From: Brevundimonas sp.
Lineage (GTDB): Bacteria > Pseudomonadota > Alphaproteobacteria > Caulobacterales > Caulobacteraceae
DNA length: 64,000 bases
Direction: 5' to 3'
Assembly: GCF_029946145.1 (NCBI RefSeq)
Contig: NZ_JAQSDY010000021.1
Coordinates: forward strand, 1-64,000
A program made the position numbers and the translations under genes. The first letter of the stretch is position 1. Each line of letters starts with the position of its first letter. Shown here one piece after another: positions 21,220 through 29,958 of the stretch. Below the pieces are notes generated by a model. It was not told the origin of the DNA, made no database searches, and worked only from the letters and a program-made list of their open reading frames with translations.

Positions 21220-21253
21220 CGCATGTGCGAAATGTTTACCGCATTTGCGAAAT
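21220..21253. promoter_or_regulatory. Tandem dyad repeats upstream of amtB
   Basis: CGCATGTGCGAAAT (21220-21233) and CGCATTTGCGAAAT (21240-21253) are 13/14 identical with a 20-bp period, so they face the same side of the helix. Each contains the dyad CGCA-NN-TGCG. They lie 23-56 bp before the amtB ATG, where a regulator binding as paired dimers could act. Confidence 0.5.
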
Positions 21254-21432
21254 AGACAAGTGGGCGGACGGTGTTTTGCGGATACTTTTTGCTGTAATCA
21301 AAGATTTTGCCACGATTCCGGCACGTTAGTTTCGCGTTACCCGGACCTGAAGCTGCATAATTGTAGAGTGGCGGCGCAACTTCGCTCGCAGTCGCAGCAA
21401 TTTATTGCGGTCTGCGGCCGGCGCGCCATACG

Positions 21433-21462
21433 AAAAGAGGCGCGCCGCGAACGGCGCGCCTC
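21433..21462 (-). terminator. Rho-independent terminator of the M16 peptidase gene
   Basis: On the minus strand GAGGCGCGCCG-TTCG-CGGCGCGCCTC forms a perfect 11-bp stem with a UUCG tetraloop, followed by TTTTCG. It begins 29 nt after the peptidase stop codon. Confidence 0.88.
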
Positions 21463-21491
21463 GGTCCGCGCGGGGGCGGAAGGGTTGTGGC

Positions 21492-24335
21492 CTATTCGGT
21501 CGCCGACCGGACTTCGATGGGCAGGCCCAGCGTTTCGAGCTGAGGCTTCACCACGGACGCGTCGCCCACGACCACCCAGACGAAGCCCTCGGGCTTGATC
21601 GCCGCCCGCGCCGCCATATCAAGATCGGCGGCCGTGAGCGCGCGGGTGCGGCTGGCGACCGTGTCGTAATAGTCGTCCGGACGGCCATACAGGGCGTTGC
21701 TGCGAAGCGCGCCCAGCACCTGGGCCGAGGTTTCAAACCCGCCGGCCAGGGACCGGGTGTTGCCGTTGATCGTCCGTTCCAGCTCCGGCGGCGTGACGCC
21801 GTTGGTGGTCAGGAAGCCGTTGTACTGCTGGATCAGCGCGGTGATCGATTCCCCGGTCCGGTTGGCCTGAACGGGAGCCGAGATGATGTACGGCACCTGG
21901 TGCTGCATCTGGTTGACCGTGCCGCGCACGCCATAGGACCAGCCCTTGGTTTCACGCAGGTCGGCGTTGATGCGCGACAGGAAGTCCGTGCCGAGGATGG
22001 AGTTGGCGGTGTTCAGCGCCAGCAGATCGTCCGTGCCGGACAGCGGCAACACCACGCCGCCGTAGATCAGCGACTGGGGCGACTGGGGCCGGTCGATCAG
22101 GACGATGCGGCTGGTCCCGGCCGTCGCGGGGGCGTCGAATGTCTTGGCGCCGCGAAGAGCCGCGGGCGCGGTCCAGTCGCCGAACGTCGCCTCCAGTTCG
22201 GGCGTGACCTGATCCAGGGGCAGGTCCGACACCACGAAGATGGTGGCGTTGTCGGGCCGTACCCAGGTCTGATGTTCAGACACGATGTCGGCGCGCGTCA
22301 GGGCCGCGATGCTGGTCTCGTCGCCAGTGCCGGTGAACGGACGGCCGTAGGGGCTATCCTGTCCGTACAGGAGCGGCGGCAGGGCGCGGATGGCCAGTGC
22401 GTTGGGATTGGTGCGCTCGCTGGCGATCGACGACAGACGCTGGTTGCGCAGACGCTCGACCTCGCCCGGCGCGAAGGCCGGGTTGCGGACCACGTCGGCC
22501 AGCAGGGTCAACGACGGCCGCAGATTGGTGGTCACGGCCGTCAGGTTCGCCGCCGAGCGGTCCATCGAGGCGCCGACGTTGATCGAGGCGCCCAGGCGCT
22601 CCTCTTCCTGGGCCAGCTGGGTCGAGTTGCGGGTGGTCGTCCCGTCATCCATCAGGTCCAGCATCAGGCTGTGCGCGCCCAGCCGGTCAGCCCGGTCCGC
22701 CGCATAGCCCGCATCGAATTCGACGGCCACGCGGGTCACCGGCACCGTCGTGCTGCGCGCATAGACGACCTGGACGCCGTTCGACAGGCGCGTGCGTTCG
22801 ACCGCCGGGAACGACAGGTCCGATACGTCGCCGATGACGGGCATCGGATCGCGGGCGACACGCTCGATCGCCGATGCGGCGACGGGGGCGGCGCCGGAGG
22901 GCGAAACCGCGGCCTCTGTATAGGCCTCGCGCTCGCCGGGTTCGATGGTCAGGCTGTAGACGGGACGCGACAGCCACTTCCGCATGGCCGCCTGAACCTG
23001 GGCCGGGGTGACCGAGGCGTAGGCGTCCAGCTGGTGTTTGTAGTGGTCGGGATCGCCCGCATAGAGCTGGCCTTCGGCGAGGACCGAGGCCTTGCCGTTG
23101 ACCTGTTCCAGGCTCTGGATCTGGCGCGATGCATAGCTGGTGGCCACGCGGGCCACCTCTTCATTGGTCGGGCCGTTGGCGATCAGGTCCGCGAGGATGG
23201 CGTCCAGACGCGCGTTGACGGCCGCGGGGTCCTGTCCCGGCTTCACGTCCACCGAGATGTCGAAGATGCCGAGGCGATGGAAGTCCGACACCGAGGCGCT
23301 GGCCGACACCGCCGACTGGTCGCCGCGCACCAGTTCGTTGTCCAGACGCGAGCTCGCCAGACCGCCGAGTACGGACGCCCCAACCGACAGCGGGATGGTG
23401 TCCTCGTCAAGCAGGCCGGGCACGGCCCAACTGCGCGTCAGGCGCACATTGGCGACACGGTCGTTCATCACCGCACTGACTGGCGCCGCGAGGGCGGGCA
23501 CTTCCGCCTCGGCCGGAGTATTCACGGGACCGCGCGGGATGGCGCCGAAATACTTCTGCACGAGTGAGCGGGCGTTCGGCTCGTCAATATCGCCGGACAG
23601 GACCAGCACCGCGTTGTTGGGGCCATAGTTCTCGCGGAACCAGTCGCGCACCGTTTCGAGGCTGGCGGCGTCCAGATCGGCCATCGAGCCGATGGTCGAG
23701 TGGCGGTAGGGGTGTCCCTCGGCGAAAAGCGCTTCCAGCTGGGCGTATTCGAACAGGCCATACGGCTGGTTGTCGCCCTGCCGCTTCTCGTTCTGGACCA
23801 CGCCCCGCTGCAGATCGAGCACGTCCTGGCCGACCTGGCCGAGCAGATAGCCCATGCGATCGCTCTCGAGGAACAGGGTCTGCTCCAGCGCCGGCGTCGG
23901 GACGGTCTCGAAATAGTTGGTGCGGTCGAACCAGGTCGTGCCGTTCAGACTGGTGGCCCCGGCGCCGCGCATGGCCTGCAGGTGGCTGACCGGCGAATTC
24001 TCGGAACCGCCGAACATCAGATGCTCGAACAGGTGGGCGAAGCCCGTCGAACCGGCGGGCTCGTCCTTGGAGCCAACATTATACCAGATGGACACCGCGA
24101 CGACCGGCGCCTTGCGGTCGGTGTGGACGATGACCGTCAGTCCGTTGTCCAGGGTAAAGCGCGACCAGGGAATATTGACGCGGGACACCAGATCCGCAAC
24201 AGGCGCCGCCGGCAGTTCAGGCGCCTGCATTGTCCCTGCGATGACCGCCGTCTGGGCGGCGGCGTAACCGACCATGGTCAGGGACGGTGCGACGACCGCA
24301 AGAAGAGCCGCGAGAGAGACGAGACGAGCGCGCAT
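21492..24335 (-). CDS. M16-family zinc metallopeptidase (pitrilysin type), exported
   Basis: A 947-aa protein with a signal peptide (cut near GYAAAQT) and two tandem M16 halves. The active first half has the inverted zinc motif HLFEH (H101, E104, H105) and a distal Glu in VVQNEKRQGDNQPYG (E183). The second half, from about residue 500, lacks the motif, as is usual for the inactive half. It probably degrades peptides in the periplasm. It has its own terminator and is monocistronic; substrates are unknown. Confidence 0.92.
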   Translation of the reverse strand: MRARLVSLAALLAVVAPSLTMVGYAAAQTAVIAGTMQAPELPAAPVADLVSRVNIPWSRFTLDNGLTVIVHTDRKAPVVAVSIWYNVGSKDEPAGSTGFAHLFEHLMFGGSENSPVSHLQAMRGAGATSLNGTTWFDRTNYFETVPTPALEQTLFLESDRMGYLLGQVGQDVLDLQRGVVQNEKRQGDNQPYGLFEYAQLEALFAEGHPYRHSTIGSMADLDAASLETVRDWFRENYGPNNAVLVLSGDIDEPNARSLVQKYFGAIPRGPVNTPAEAEVPALAAPVSAVMNDRVANVRLTRSWAVPGLLDEDTIPLSVGASVLGGLASSRLDNELVRGDQSAVSASASVSDFHRLGIFDISVDVKPGQDPAAVNARLDAILADLIANGPTNEEVARVATSYASRQIQSLEQVNGKASVLAEGQLYAGDPDHYKHQLDAYASVTPAQVQAAMRKWLSRPVYSLTIEPGEREAYTEAAVSPSGAAPVAASAIERVARDPMPVIGDVSDLSFPAVERTRLSNGVQVVYARSTTVPVTRVAVEFDAGYAADRADRLGAHSLMLDLMDDGTTTRNSTQLAQEEERLGASINVGASMDRSAANLTAVTTNLRPSLTLLADVVRNPAFAPGEVERLRNQRLSSIASERTNPNALAIRALPPLLYGQDSPYGRPFTGTGDETSIAALTRADIVSEHQTWVRPDNATIFVVSDLPLDQVTPELEATFGDWTAPAALRGAKTFDAPATAGTSRIVLIDRPQSPQSLIYGGVVLPLSGTDDLLALNTANSILGTDFLSRINADLRETKGWSYGVRGTVNQMQHQVPYIISAPVQANRTGESITALIQQYNGFLTTNGVTPPELERTINGNTRSLAGGFETSAQVLGALRSNALYGRPDDYYDTVASRTRALTAADLDMAARAAIKPEGFVWVVVGDASVVKPQLETLGLPIEVRSATE

Positions 24336-24446
24336 GGACGACTTTCAAATGATTCAGGCTGAAGGCGGGGGCGGCATAGGGCATGCGCCCACGACCTTCG
24401 TCAAACGTGACTGTAGCGTCAGCTCGCCGGGAGGGGCATTCCGGGC

Positions 24447-24884
24447 TCAATAGGCTGGCTGGATCCATATTTTCCGGCGAGCCAGATCAAACGTGAGGGC
24501 CCAGCGCGAGATGACGGGCGCTCCGATGTTGCCGTCGATGGAAATGTCACGCACGCGAACCGCTCGACGATGAAACCGGCGCCATGACGGTCAGGCTGGC
24601 GCCGCCGGCCTGGCGCTGGAAGCGGATCGGTAATTCTGTCGCCCCCGCCGTCCGCTCAACCAGACTCCCGGCCGTCTCGAACGTCAGCCGTCCGGAGGCC
24701 AGCTCCAGGGTGAAGGGGCGTTCCGCGAGCACATCGAGCCGACGAGGCCGTCGATCCCGATGGACCCCGGAGGCATCAGGGGGGTCAGGTCAAACACGCC
24801 TGCGTCGGGGATGGTCAGGCGCTGCCCGCCGATTTCGATCGCCACGTCGTCGCAGCGCGGCATGGTGATGCGTTCGCCCGTCAT
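24447..24884 (-). pseudogene. Degraded retropepsin-like aspartyl protease gene
   Basis: From an ATG at 24884 one frame reads to GSIGIDGLVG, then a 1-nt loss near 24740 shifts the frame. The next frame resumes LDVLAERPFTLELASGRLTFE and runs to TVMAPV, after which it is lost. A third piece with DISIDGNIGAPVISRWALTFDL ends IWIQPAY and a stop at 24447. The pieces are colinear parts of a bacterial aspartyl-protease-like protein. About 100 residues between the second and third pieces, and the N-terminal signal, are missing. It follows the winged-helix regulator gene by 11 bp. Confidence 0.7.
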
Positions 24885-24895
24885 GCGGTGACCGA

Positions 24896-27022
24896 TCAGG
24901 GCAGCCTGCGCGATGGCGCGGTATCGATGACGACGATATCCGACTCGTTTGTGATGCCGTGGGTCAGGTAGAATCCGTTCGCTGCATCGCCAGTCAGGCC
25001 CGAGAGGTTCGCCACGCCAGCCGGGTTACCGACGACCCTGCCCACGCCCCCTGACAGAGGCGTCGAAACCAGATCGATGCCTGCATCATTGCGCCGGATC
25101 GTAACGACCTGATCGCCCGAGATCGCCCAGTTCCGCCATTCGATCGGCGCGAGCGGAGCAACAAGCGTCGGGGTTTCGGTCGGGCTCGCCGGAAGGCGCC
25201 AGACGCCGTCCGTGTTAAACCGTGTGCCGTAGACCCGCCCTCCCGGCCCTGCCTGCACCGAGTCCCATCCCGGTGGAGATGCGGGCGTCGCCTGGCCGTC
25301 GGTCACGCGAACTTTCCAGAGCCGCCAGACCCCCGCGCCATTGGTCGCCAGGATCAGGGTGTCCTCGGAAATCCAGTCCAGGCTCCAGAGAGTGTCCCTT
25401 GTCTCGAACACACTTCGCAGCCGGCCGCCGTCCGCCGCGACGATGTTGAGCTGCGATCGCCCACCGACTGTCGCCAGGAAGGCGATCCGCTGCCCGGAAG
25501 GGGACCAGCGCGGCCAGGCGACGTAGTCGTAGTCCTGCGAAAGCAGACGATTGGGCGACGCGGATCCGGGCGCCACACCCATGGTCCAGATGGCGGACTT
25601 GCCACCGCGGTCCGACGCAAACGCCAGGGTCTTTCCGTCTGGCGAGAGGTCCGGATAGGCCGATTCACCGTTGGAGGCGGTTCGAGGCGCCTGGGCGTCC
25701 CGGGTGACGCGCACAATCTCCGACTGGAGGTCGAACGCCTCGAACGCAACCCGCCCCCGCTGGTCCGAGGACAGGCGGCCGATCCGCCTCAACCCGGTCA
25801 CCATCCGTTCGGGACGATCCGCCCGGGAGATGTCGTAGCGCCATAGACCGAAGTCGCCGGCGCGGGTTGTCGAGACATACAGGCGCCGGCCGTCAGGAGC
25901 CCAGGCGACACCCAGAATCGTGGAGTGATCGCGGGTGAACTGACGAACATCCCCACTCTCGAGGTTTGCCAGATAGATCTCTGACACGCCCGGCAGCGAA
26001 GACCGCCTGAAGGCGACAATGCGGCCGTCGGGACTGACCGCCGCCAACTGATCTCCCCAGTCGCCGGCCGCGGGATGGGTCACCTGACGTCGCGCGCCGG
26101 TTCCGATATCGACGCTGAACAGGGCTATCGGCGCGGCGGGGTTCGGGCGGTCGGCGATCAACAAGGTTTCGTTGTCGAGCCAGGCCGTGGAAGGGCTGGT
26201 CCGCAAATTGCATGTCGTAACGGAACGGCCGGGCCCGCGCGGCAAGGCCATGATCATGACCTCGCAGCGCGCCGGCGAAGTCCGGACGAAGGCAAGGCGC
26301 TGCCCGTCAGGCGACCAACTCGGCGCGGTCTCCGACGCTTCCCCCGAGGTCAGTTGCTCGACCGGGCCATCGTCGAGGGTTCGCAGATAGAGGTGGTGCG
26401 CCTCCCCCTCTCCCGCCGCGGAATAGACGATCATGGAACCAGATGGCGACAGGGCCGGATAGATCTCGGCCCCCAGATCGGACGTAATGACCTGCAGCCG
26501 GATATCCGGGTCCGCGGGTCGCGGGTTGACCTGAACGTAGGCAATTGTTCCGCCAATCAGTCCGGCCAGCACGAGGGCGAAAAGCCCTGTCGCCCAGGAT
26601 GGAAACCGCCGCGTCCGCGACGCCCTGGGCCGTTCCGCCGCGGACGGCGAAGCGATTGGGTCGACGTCTGATTCATGAACACGAAGCTGGTAGCCGAGTC
26701 TGGGCACCGTCTCGATCGTCACCGAGCCCGATTGATCGCGCGCGAAGACCTGCCGCAGGCGCCCTATCGTCCTGTTGAGAGCGTCGTCGCTGACGAAGCG
26801 ACCGTCCCAGCACAGGGCGATGAGGGCGTCCCGGCTGATCGTTCGGTTACGCGAGCGCGCCAGCACGATGAGCACCTGAAACACCCGCGGCTCCAGTCGT
26901 TCGACATGACGATCGAGCTGGATTTCCCTGACTCCCGGCCGCGCATGAAACGCGCCCAGACGAAAGTCCGCTTCGTTGAACAGGTCGACCGGTGCGGCCG
27001 TAGGCAGGTAGGAAACGCTCAT
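24896..27022 (-). CDS. Membrane-anchored winged-helix regulator with a beta-propeller sensor domain
   Basis: A 708-aa protein in three parts. Residues about 15-120 are an OmpR/PhoB-type winged helix without a receiver (RLEPRVFQVLIVLARS, ISRDALIALCWDGRFVSDDALNRTIGRLR, IETVPRLGYQL). One transmembrane helix follows at about 145-165. Residues about 175-708 hold repeated PD40/TolB-like blades with motifs such as SPDGQRLAFVR and SPDGKTLAFASDRGG. This is a CadC-like layout: DNA binding inside, sensing outside. The ATG at 27022 is preferred over TTG/GTG codons upstream, though its ribosome site is weak. Ligand and targets are unknown. Confidence 0.83.
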   Translation of the reverse strand: MSVSYLPTAAPVDLFNEADFRLGAFHARPGVREIQLDRHVERLEPRVFQVLIVLARSRNRTISRDALIALCWDGRFVSDDALNRTIGRLRQVFARDQSGSVTIETVPRLGYQLRVHESDVDPIASPSAAERPRASRTRRFPSWATGLFALVLAGLIGGTIAYVQVNPRPADPDIRLQVITSDLGAEIYPALSPSGSMIVYSAAGEGEAHHLYLRTLDDGPVEQLTSGEASETAPSWSPDGQRLAFVRTSPARCEVMIMALPRGPGRSVTTCNLRTSPSTAWLDNETLLIADRPNPAAPIALFSVDIGTGARRQVTHPAAGDWGDQLAAVSPDGRIVAFRRSSLPGVSEIYLANLESGDVRQFTRDHSTILGVAWAPDGRRLYVSTTRAGDFGLWRYDISRADRPERMVTGLRRIGRLSSDQRGRVAFEAFDLQSEIVRVTRDAQAPRTASNGESAYPDLSPDGKTLAFASDRGGKSAIWTMGVAPGSASPNRLLSQDYDYVAWPRWSPSGQRIAFLATVGGRSQLNIVAADGGRLRSVFETRDTLWSLDWISEDTLILATNGAGVWRLWKVRVTDGQATPASPPGWDSVQAGPGGRVYGTRFNTDGVWRLPASPTETPTLVAPLAPIEWRNWAISGDQVVTIRRNDAGIDLVSTPLSGGVGRVVGNPAGVANLSGLTGDAANGFYLTHGITNESDIVVIDTAPSRRLP

Positions 27023-27109
27023 TGATTTGCCTGACTGATCCCGAATTAACACCCGCAAATCCGGTTACGGCAATCGAAAAGAACCCGGATCCGTCCGCAC
27101 TTGAAGAGT

Positions 27110-27140
27110 GTGTCCGACATCATCGTCGGATCGTGTCCGA
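27110..27140. promoter_or_regulatory. Dyad and direct repeat between divergent genes
   Basis: GTGTCCGA occurs at 27110-27117 and 27133-27140, and TCCGAC-N6-GTCGGA (27113-27130) is a perfect 6-bp dyad. The cluster lies in the 187-bp gap between the winged-helix regulator (minus) and a small membrane protein (plus). It is a plausible operator for the regulator. Confidence 0.4.
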
Positions 27141-27209
27141 ATCCCCCCAAATCCGCGCGAAGACGAGGCGTCACCCTGCGTAGATCCCGGCGATACCGAG
27201 GGGGGACGC

Positions 27210-27734
27210 ATGACCATTTCAAAGTCACCGGGGGTCCGGCCGGCCATAAAACTGATTGACGCAATCCTGGTGACCCTGTTTGCGGCGATCGCCGCGGGCT
27301 CGGTCGACCTGGTCTATGCGGCCAGCTTCGCCCGGGAAGGCGTCACCATGACGGGTGTGATGCGGGCCATCGCCAGCGGCGTGCTGGGCGCCGAGGCCTT
27401 CAAGGGCGGTGCATCGGTCGCCCTCCTGGGCGCCGTGCTTCATTACGGCATCCTGTGGGTCGCCGGCGCTGTGTTCGTTCTGGCCGGGCGGGTCTGGCCG
27501 ATTGTGTTTCAACGCCCCCTCCTGTCCGGGACAGTTTTCGGGATAGGCGTCTTCCTGGTGATGAAGATCGTGGTGAAGTTGTCGCGAGCGCCGTTCGACG
27601 TGTCGTCGGATCCTGAACAGATCATCCGCAATCTCCTGGTGCACATCCTCGCGGTCGGCATTCCCATGGCTCTCATCCTCGTCTGGATGCTGGTCCGGCC
27701 GAGCGTTGCAGGGGTCGCGACCGTCTCCGACTGA
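27210..27734 (+). CDS. Small polytopic membrane protein of unknown function
   Basis: A 174-aa protein with about four predicted transmembrane helices (near residues 15-38, 64-90, 100-122, 145-165). A conserved-looking IASGVLGAEAFKGGASVALLG segment is one I have seen in uncharacterised membrane proteins without an assigned function. GGGGGA precedes the ATG at 27210. It is divergent from the winged-helix/propeller regulator, sharing a 187-bp promoter region, and ends 17 bp before the convergent AraC gene. Confidence 0.72.
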   Translation: MTISKSPGVRPAIKLIDAILVTLFAAIAAGSVDLVYAASFAREGVTMTGVMRAIASGVLGAEAFKGGASVALLGAVLHYGILWVAGAVFVLAGRVWPIVFQRPLLSGTVFGIGVFLVMKIVVKLSRAPFDVSSDPEQIIRNLLVHILAVGIPMALILVWMLVRPSVAGVATVSD

Positions 27735-27751
27735 TGTCCCGGCTGCGACGG

Positions 27752-28678
27752 TCAGGACGCTTCATCGCCCAGCCTCGCCAGTTCCCTGGGAGTCAGTCCC
27801 AGCGCGCGCTTCATGCAGGAGGCCATATGGCTTTGATGCGCGAAGCCCGCCTCGAGCGCGGTCTGACTGATGCTGACGCCATTGACCATCAGCAGGGTCC
27901 TGGCTCGCTCGATACGACGGCCCAGCACGTACTGATGAACGCTTTCACCGGTTGAACGACGGAACAGCGCGGCGAAGTGGGACGGGCTCGCTCCGGCGAC
28001 TTCGGCAAGGCGGGCGACGCTCAGGCGCTCGCCGAGATGCGCCTCGACATGCTCGAGCACCCGACGCAGTTTGCGCGGCGCGAGCGCCTGCAGCGGGCGC
28101 GGGGGGGACGCGTCCGCAAATCTCTGAAGCAGCCGCACCGTCGCGGCGAGACTCAGGGAGTCGAACAACACCGGATCGATCGCCCCTCCCGCCAGAAGAG
28201 TGGATTCGATCGCCATCAGGATACGTTCCAGCGGAGTGTCGCGCACCTGAAGCTGCGCGGCCAGCACGGCGTGACAGGGGTCGAGGCCCAACTGCGCCGC
28301 CGCGCTGGCCAGCGCGACGGAGCTCACCTGCAGCAGCAGAAGCGACGCCTCCTCTTCTGCCTCCCAGCAAATACGCGAACCCGATGGGACGATGTCCATA
28401 TCTCCCCGGACCTGCCGCCGGCCATTCTGCATCAGATCGTCGAGCCGACAGTTCACGAGGATGGGGCGGCCCAGATGGATGCAAAGGGTATGCTCCGGGA
28501 CCGGGGCCAGGTCGGTAACGCCCGACACCGTCACGGCCCGGGCGCCGCGACCCGTGCGCCCGCTGTCGCGCCAGCCTTCGGCCGCGCCGCTGACCGGAGC
28601 GAGTCCAAAGGAGGGGGTGGCCACGCCCGAGCCTGTCCGTTTGTCGGGCAGGCTCTGCACTGTGTGGTGATTCATCAT
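27752..28678 (-). CDS. AraC-family transcriptional regulator
   Basis: A 308-aa protein: an N-terminal effector/dimerisation region of cupin character (LCIHLGRPILVNC, about 80-95), then the C-terminal double helix-turn-helix at about 205-305 (LSVARLAEVAGASPSHFAAL and ISQTALEAGFAHQSHMASCM, ending LGLTPRELARL). The ATG at 28678 has GCGGAAAG just upstream; a longer frame to 28972 exists but looks non-coding. It faces the second AraC gene across about 290 bp. Targets unknown. Confidence 0.85.
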   Translation of the reverse strand: MMNHHTVQSLPDKRTGSGVATPSFGLAPVSGAAEGWRDSGRTGRGARAVTVSGVTDLAPVPEHTLCIHLGRPILVNCRLDDLMQNGRRQVRGDMDIVPSGSRICWEAEEEASLLLLQVSSVALASAAAQLGLDPCHAVLAAQLQVRDTPLERILMAIESTLLAGGAIDPVLFDSLSLAATVRLLQRFADASPPRPLQALAPRKLRRVLEHVEAHLGERLSVARLAEVAGASPSHFAALFRRSTGESVHQYVLGRRIERARTLLMVNGVSISQTALEAGFAHQSHMASCMKRALGLTPRELARLGDEAS

Positions 28679-28970
28679 CGGCTTTCCGCATCCACCGTCG
28701 GCGGCGAAACGGTCGCCGATCTCGATCACAGCGTGCTCGGGTCGCCTGTCCGCCAACAAGGCGCGCATGACGATGATTGCCGAGCAAAAACCGATGACGC
28801 CATAGCGGACGCCCCGCCGGGGAGCACAGGTCTGTGTTCCGGGCCAGCAGCTTTCGATATCTGCCCTGAACCGGCTCGCGCAGTGTTTCGTGAGCCATGT
28901 CCAGTCTCGCGAACCAACAAGGCGCTCAACGTCACAGGCGGCGGCCGCGGGCGCGGACCTCAGGGACGGC

Positions 28971-29837
28971 ATGGCGCTGACCGACCTGCGTCATCGACCG
29001 TTCGCGCAGTCGGTCCGAGCCATGTCCGGGCGGGCCGCGGAAGCCACGACTGTGACGCGTCGGTCGCTCGCGAACTCGTCCTTGCTCCAGGCGGAGATCG
29101 TGACCATCCGCAGTCTGGCGTCGGAAGGCGTTCCCCTCGTCCCGGGATCGCGGCCCCTCGCCCTGATTCCCCTGAGCGGCTCCCTCTATCTCGAATGGGA
29201 CGCGGGGGCCGTGTGGATGGACCTGAACCAGATCGCCCTGGTTCCCGGCAACATGACCCTGACACAACGTCACGCGGACGTCGGTGACGTCGTTTACATA
29301 TCCATCAGCTGCCCGCCGGGGCCGCTCGGACAGGCTGGGGGCTGCACCGTCCTGCCTGTTGGCCCCGACCTGCAGAGGGAAGCGGCGCGGCTGGCGACCT
29401 TGATCTCGTGGCGCGAAAACCTGCCATCCCCCGTTCGTGATGACGCCCTGAGAACCATCCTGGATCATGTCGCGGCCATGGAGCCGCCCCGGCGTCCTTC
29501 AGTGGCAGGCGAGCGATCACGGGCCCTGGTCCAGCGCGTGCGTGAACTTGTGCAGGAAACCAGCGCGCCTCGCTCGCTGGACGACCTGGCGTCGCGTGTG
29601 GGCGCTTCTCCCGTCTATCTCACCAGCCTGTTCCGTCAGGTGGAAGGGACACCGATCTATCGCTATCAGGCGCGCTTGAGGCTGGCGCGGTCCCTGAGCC
29701 GGCTGGGCGAAACCGACGACATTACGACCGTGGCGATGGATCTGGGCTTCGCCAGCCACAGCCATTTCTCAACGGCGTTCAGGGTCGCCTTCGGACTGAC
29801 GCCCTCGGCCTACAGGGCGTCCCTCACCGTCGGCTGA
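28971..29837 (+). CDS. AraC-family transcriptional regulator
   Basis: A 288-aa protein with an N-terminal cupin-like sensing half (ALIPLSGSLYLEWDAGAVW, IALVPGNMTLTQ). The C-terminal AraC domain at about 190-285 includes SLDDLASRVGASPVYLTSLF and ITTVAMDLGFASHSHFSTAF, then FGLTPSAYRAS. AGGGA 4 nt before the ATG at 28971 supports this start over a GTG at 28890. It is divergent from the other AraC gene; the two differ in sequence and are not a recent duplication. Confidence 0.87.
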   Translation: MALTDLRHRPFAQSVRAMSGRAAEATTVTRRSLANSSLLQAEIVTIRSLASEGVPLVPGSRPLALIPLSGSLYLEWDAGAVWMDLNQIALVPGNMTLTQRHADVGDVVYISISCPPGPLGQAGGCTVLPVGPDLQREAARLATLISWRENLPSPVRDDALRTILDHVAAMEPPRRPSVAGERSRALVQRVRELVQETSAPRSLDDLASRVGASPVYLTSLFRQVEGTPIYRYQARLRLARSLSRLGETDDITTVAMDLGFASHSHFSTAFRVAFGLTPSAYRASLTVG

Positions 29838-29898
29838 CCTCATCCTGGCATGCTGTCGGCGGCCCCGGGCATCCATCGCGGCGGGCGTCGTCCAGACA

Positions 29899-29927
29899 GA
29901 AAAGGGGCGGCTCCTGCGAGCCGCCCC
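29899..29927 (-). terminator. Rho-independent terminator of the TonB-dependent receptor gene
   Basis: On the minus strand GGGGCGGCT-N6-AGCCGCCCC is a 9-bp perfect stem followed by TTTTCTG, 32 nt after the receptor stop codon. It may also end the convergent AraC transcript. Confidence 0.88.
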
Positions 29928-29958
29928 GATCGCCTTCCTGCCGGAGGACAGCTTGGTC

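Noticed and set aside
21298..21312. A sigma-54-like TGGCA-N5-TTTGA upstream of amtB
   Set aside because: The invariant GC of the -12 element is GA here, so the match fails at the critical position.
28890..28970. An upstream GTG start for the second AraC regulator
   Set aside because: AGGGA precedes the ATG at 28971, and the added 27 residues look unrelated to the domain.
28679..28972. An N-terminal extension of the first AraC regulator
   Set aside because: The extension lacks family similarity and a ribosome site, while ATG 28678 has GCGGAAAG upstream.
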